Assembly (NCBI RefSeq): GCF_003574625.1
Contig: NZ_QNUJ01000004.1
Coordinates: 124,001 to 188,000, forward strand
Direction of reading: 5' to 3'
Length of the DNA: 64,000 bases
DNA from: Shinella zoogloeoides
Lineage (GTDB): Bacteria; Pseudomonadota; Alphaproteobacteria; Rhizobiales; Rhizobiaceae
Shown: positions 61,643 through 64,000 of the stretch, in pieces
How positions within the stretch are numbered: the stretch's first letter is position 1
Layout: each line of letters opens with the position of its first letter
Position numbers and translations under genes: made by a program
The notes under the pieces: generated by a model
Told to the model about the DNA's origin: nothing
Databases searched by the model: none
Seen by the model: the letters and a program-made list of their open reading frames with translations, nothing else

Positions 61643-62686
61643 TCAGGCGGCTTTGGTCTCGTGGCTCGTCTGCGTCACCATGGCGGCGATGATCGTGCTG
61701 ATGCTGAGCGCGCCGATCGGCCGTCCGGCTTCGTCCACCACATGGGCGAGCGTCTGGTTGGCGGCGGTCATGGCGCGGGCAGCGGTTTCGAGCACGGTGC
61801 CCTTGGCGAGCGGCATGCCTTCCGGATTGCCGGAAAGCGGCGCCATGATCGTCTCGACATTGACGACGCGGCCGCGGTTCACTTCCTTGACGAAGGCGGT
61901 GATGTATTCGTCCGCCGGGTTCAGCACGATTTCCTGCCCGGTGCCCTGCTGCACGACCATGCCGTCGCGCAGGATCGCGATCTTGTCGCCGAGGCGGAGC
62001 GCCTCGTCGAGGTCGTGGGTGATGAAGACGACGGTCTTCTTCAATTCCTTCTGGAGGTCGAGAAGAACGGTCTGCATGTCGACGCGGATCAGCGGGTCGA
62101 GCGCCGAATAGGCCTCGTCCATCAGGAGGATGTCGGCGTCGTTGGTCAGTGCGCGTGCAAGGCCGACGCGCTGCTGCATGCCGCCCGAAAGCTGGTTCGG
62201 ATAGTGGTTCTCGAAGCCGGCAAGGCCGACGCGGGCGATCCATTCCTTCGCGCGCTTTTCCCGCTCAGCGGCGGCGACGCCCTGGATCTCCAGGCCGTAG
62301 ACGGTGTTTTCCAGAACGGTGCGGTGCGGCAGCAGCGCGAATTTCTGGAAGACCATCGCCGTCTTGTGGCGGCGGAACTGGCGCAGGTCGCTCTCGTTCA
62401 TCCGACAGACGTCGACGCCGTCATAGAGCACTTCGCCGGCCGTCGGGTCGATCAGGCGGTTGATGTGGCGGATCAGCGTCGACTTGCCCGAGCCGGAAAG
62501 GCCCATGACCACCATGATGCCGCCCGCCGGCATGGAGATGTTGATGTCGCGAAGGCCGAGGACATGGCCGTATTTCTGGTTCAGTTCGGCCTTGCCGAGG
62601 CCGTTCTTCACGGCGTCGACGTAATCGCTGCCGCGCGGCCCGAAGATCTTGTAGAGATTGCGGACCTCGATTGCATGACTAACCAT
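61643..62686 (-). CDS. Quaternary-amine/glycine-betaine ABC transporter ATPase (ProV/ChoV type)
   Basis: A 347-residue ABC ATPase. GLSGSGKST (Walker A, about residue 62), LSGGMQQRVGLARAL (signature, about 170) and ILLMDEAYSALDP (Walker B) are present, with a CBS-type C-terminal part (about 275-345). The insertion SDYVDAVKNGLGKAELNQKYGHVL before the P-loop is the ProV/OpuAA signature for proline, betaine and choline importers. GGGAGA precedes ATG 62686. A solute-binding gene lies upstream, but no permease lies between them. Confidence 0.92.
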   Translation of the reverse strand: MVSHAIEVRNLYKIFGPRGSDYVDAVKNGLGKAELNQKYGHVLGLRDINISMPAGGIMVVMGLSGSGKSTLIRHINRLIDPTAGEVLYDGVDVCRMNESDLRQFRRHKTAMVFQKFALLPHRTVLENTVYGLEIQGVAAAEREKRAKEWIARVGLAGFENHYPNQLSGGMQQRVGLARALTNDADILLMDEAYSALDPLIRVDMQTVLLDLQKELKKTVVFITHDLDEALRLGDKIAILRDGMVVQQGTGQEIVLNPADEYITAFVKEVNRGRVVNVETIMAPLSGNPEGMPLAKGTVLETAARAMTAANQTLAHVVDEAGRPIGALSISTIIAAMVTQTSHETKAA

Positions 62687-63076
62687 GAATTATCTCCCAG
62701 TGCTTCTGGCGCCGCGCGCCGTGGGAATGGCGGCGACGGTCGAAAATGATGGCGATGGCCACGCGCGCGAAGCGCCCGCGGATATCCGTCCTTGGATGAT
62801 GTTCGCCGCGCGGAAGCGGGCGTCGCGAACGGCTGAAAATCTGCAAAGTAAGTCTGGCGATGCTTCGCGCAGGCCTGCCATCCGTTTCCCCTCTTCTCCG
62901 GCAGTGACTGCCCCGTACCGCGAGGCGCGATGGCCTTGCGAACGGAACGGCGCGCGCGGGATATTCTTCTTATGGTTCCCGGCTTGCCTCTTCTTCATTG
63001 CATGAACCGCGGGTTCATATTGTGCTATTTGCGACCTCTTCGGTTTCCTGACGCGCATCGGAGCCCGCGGCCGCGT
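62687..63076. other. 390-bp gap between the ATPase and solute-binding genes
   Basis: No convincing gene. It holds a 17-bp perfect palindrome ATGAACC-GCG-GGTTCAT at 63002-63018, about 60 bases after the stop of the solute-binding gene. There is no T run, so it is more likely an operator or processing site than a terminator. No remnant of a permease was recognised. Confidence 0.55.
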
Positions 63077-64000
63077 TCAAAGCGCGGCCTTGACCTTGCC
63101 CGCGATGTCGGGCGCGACCCACGGCGTCCATATCTCCGGGAAGGTCTCCAGGAAGTACTTCGCGGCGTCTTCCGTGGAGGCATTGTTCTCCTCCATCCAG
63201 GCGAGCACCTTGGCGACGGTGCCGTTGTCCCACTGGCGGACCTTCATGTAGTCCATCGCCCCGCCCGCCTTTTCGGCGAAGTCCTTCGTGGCGACGGTGA
63301 AGACGTCCGAGGTCGGGTAGGAATTGACCTTTGGATGAGGGCAGGCCGGCACCGCCGTGCAGCTGTCCCATTCGGTCTTGTCGAATTCGACGCCGAAGGA
63401 GAGCTTGACCATCTGGTACTCGCCGAGGATCGCGGTCGGCGCCCAGTAGTAACCGAGCCAGCCGGTCTTCTTTTCGAAGGCATCGGCGATGGAGCCATCG
63501 AGGCCGGCGGCCGAGTCCGTCTCGACGAGGTGGAAGCCGAGCTTGTCGGCGCCGAGCGCGCGGTAGAGGTTGTCGGTCGTGACCTGGCAGTTCCAGCCCG
63601 CCGGGCAATTGTGGATCGCGGCCTTCGACGGGTCCTGCGGATCGGGGAAGAGCTCGGGATGCTTCAGCGCGTCCTGCACCGTCCTGATGTCCGAATTGTC
63701 GTCCGCGATGAATTTGGGGATCCACCAGCCCTCGACGCCGCCTTCGGAGAGGAGAGGGGCAAGCTGCATCAGCCGGCCCTCGGCAATCGCCTTGTCGAGC
63801 GGCGTGCGCACGGCGTTCACCCACATTTCGGGCGCAAGGTCCGGCTCGCCCTTCTCGTTCATCGAGGTGAAGGTCGACATGGTGTCGCCCGCCACCAGGG
63901 TTACGGTGCAGCCATATCCCTTTTCGAGGATGAGCCTGTCGAGATGGGCGGCGATGCCGGCCGAGGCCCAGTTCATTTCGGCGATGGAGACCGCACCGCA
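63077..64000 (-). CDS. Glycine-betaine/choline ABC transporter substrate-binding protein, 5'-truncated
   Basis: 307 residues of an OpuAC-domain periplasmic binding protein; the signal peptide and start lie beyond the right edge. SIAEMNWASAGIAAHL, VAGDTMSTFTSMNEKGEPDLAPEMW, GWWIPKFIADD, GWLGYYWAPTAILGEYQMVKL and KVLAWMEENNAS fit the family, including Trp/Tyr residues that make the aromatic cage for quaternary amines. Two Cys pairs (HNCPAGWNC, SCTAVPAC) may form disulfides. Substrate among choline, betaine and proline-betaine is not resolved. Confidence 0.88.
   Translation of the reverse strand, partial: CGAVSIAEMNWASAGIAAHLDRLILEKGYGCTVTLVAGDTMSTFTSMNEKGEPDLAPEMWVNAVRTPLDKAIAEGRLMQLAPLLSEGGVEGWWIPKFIADDNSDIRTVQDALKHPELFPDPQDPSKAAIHNCPAGWNCQVTTDNLYRALGADKLGFHLVETDSAAGLDGSIADAFEKKTGWLGYYWAPTAILGEYQMVKLSFGVEFDKTEWDSCTAVPACPHPKVNSYPTSDVFTVATKDFAEKAGGAMDYMKVRQWDNGTVAKVLAWMEENNASTEDAAKYFLETFPEIWTPWVAPDIAGKVKAAL

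Noticed and set aside
62690-63058. 122-codon minus-strand frame between the ABC ATPase and binding protein
   Set aside because: Translation is Arg/Ser/Ala-rich without hydrophobic segments, so it is not a permease or remnant; no ribosome site seen.

Overview
The window is GC-rich, densely coding DNA with the look of a Rhizobiaceae chromosome (Rhizobium/Agrobacterium, Ensifer or Shinella-like). This rests on the miaA / ilvI-ilvH neighbourhood with an alphaproteobacterial-style attenuation leader, several DUF1127 small proteins, LysR/GlxA regulators, and interspersed palindromic repeats of rhizobial type. Genus assignment is inference. No integrase, transposase, phage gene or CRISPR array is visible.

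Layout. 1-6.4 kb: 3' end of miaA, a HerA/DUF87 ATPase, then a promoter, a 19-codon leader peptide, an attenuator and ilvI-ilvH (acetolactate synthase). 5.5-11.3 kb: aldo/keto reductase, LysE exporter, a cobalt-type nitrile hydratase operon (alpha, beta, accessory protein), an AbrB-family membrane protein and a RecD-like helicase. 11.3-20.5 kb: a MerR-LuxR fusion regulator, a membrane protein with a CadC/cyclase-type N-terminus, pdxJ, NmrA-like reductase with divergent HxlR regulator, FAD monooxygenase, cold-shock protein, TetR regulator and ilvC. 20.4-26.7 kb: an untracked 33-residue membrane peptide, aminotransferase, RocB-like M20 hydrolase with divergent Lrp/AsnC regulator, EEP-family phosphatase/nuclease, PhzF protein and tRNA-Lys(CUU).

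26.9-42.0 kb is an exopolysaccharide locus: two GT4 glycosyltransferases, GDP-L-fucose synthesis (gmd, fcl), a WecG/TagA enzyme, secreted GH5 glycosidase, GumC/Wzz-type co-polymerase without a kinase domain, a beta-propeller glycosyltransferase-like protein, Wzy-like polymerase, Wzx-like flippase and a tandem alpha/beta-hydrolase fusion whose first half has lost its nucleophile. The likely product is a fucose-containing, Wzx/Wzy-made polysaccharide. The priming transferase and outer-membrane exporter are not in the window.

42-64 kb: cupin and DUF924 proteins, large MscS-type channel, a pair of related double-receiver proteins (one ending in GGDEF), GlxA-type regulator with a repeated TGCGAC upstream array, GNAT enzyme, two DUF1127 proteins beside a LysR gene, formyltransferase-like protein, entericidin-like lipoprotein, Fe-S protein, phosphodiester glycosidase, ECF sigma factor with a VWA protein, a second LysR/DUF1127 pair whose small protein ends in repeat-derived sequence, a YheO-like regulator with paired palindromic operators driving an aminotransferase, and parts of a quaternary-amine ABC transporter.

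Strongest leads: the CAAACGAA motif upstream of all three DUF1127 genes; the almost leaderless ilv leader peptide; the dead/Cys tandem hydrolase in the polysaccharide locus; repeat elements that supply stop codons or coding sequence to neighbouring genes; and a perfect intrinsic-terminator hairpin inside the start of an Fe-S protein gene.
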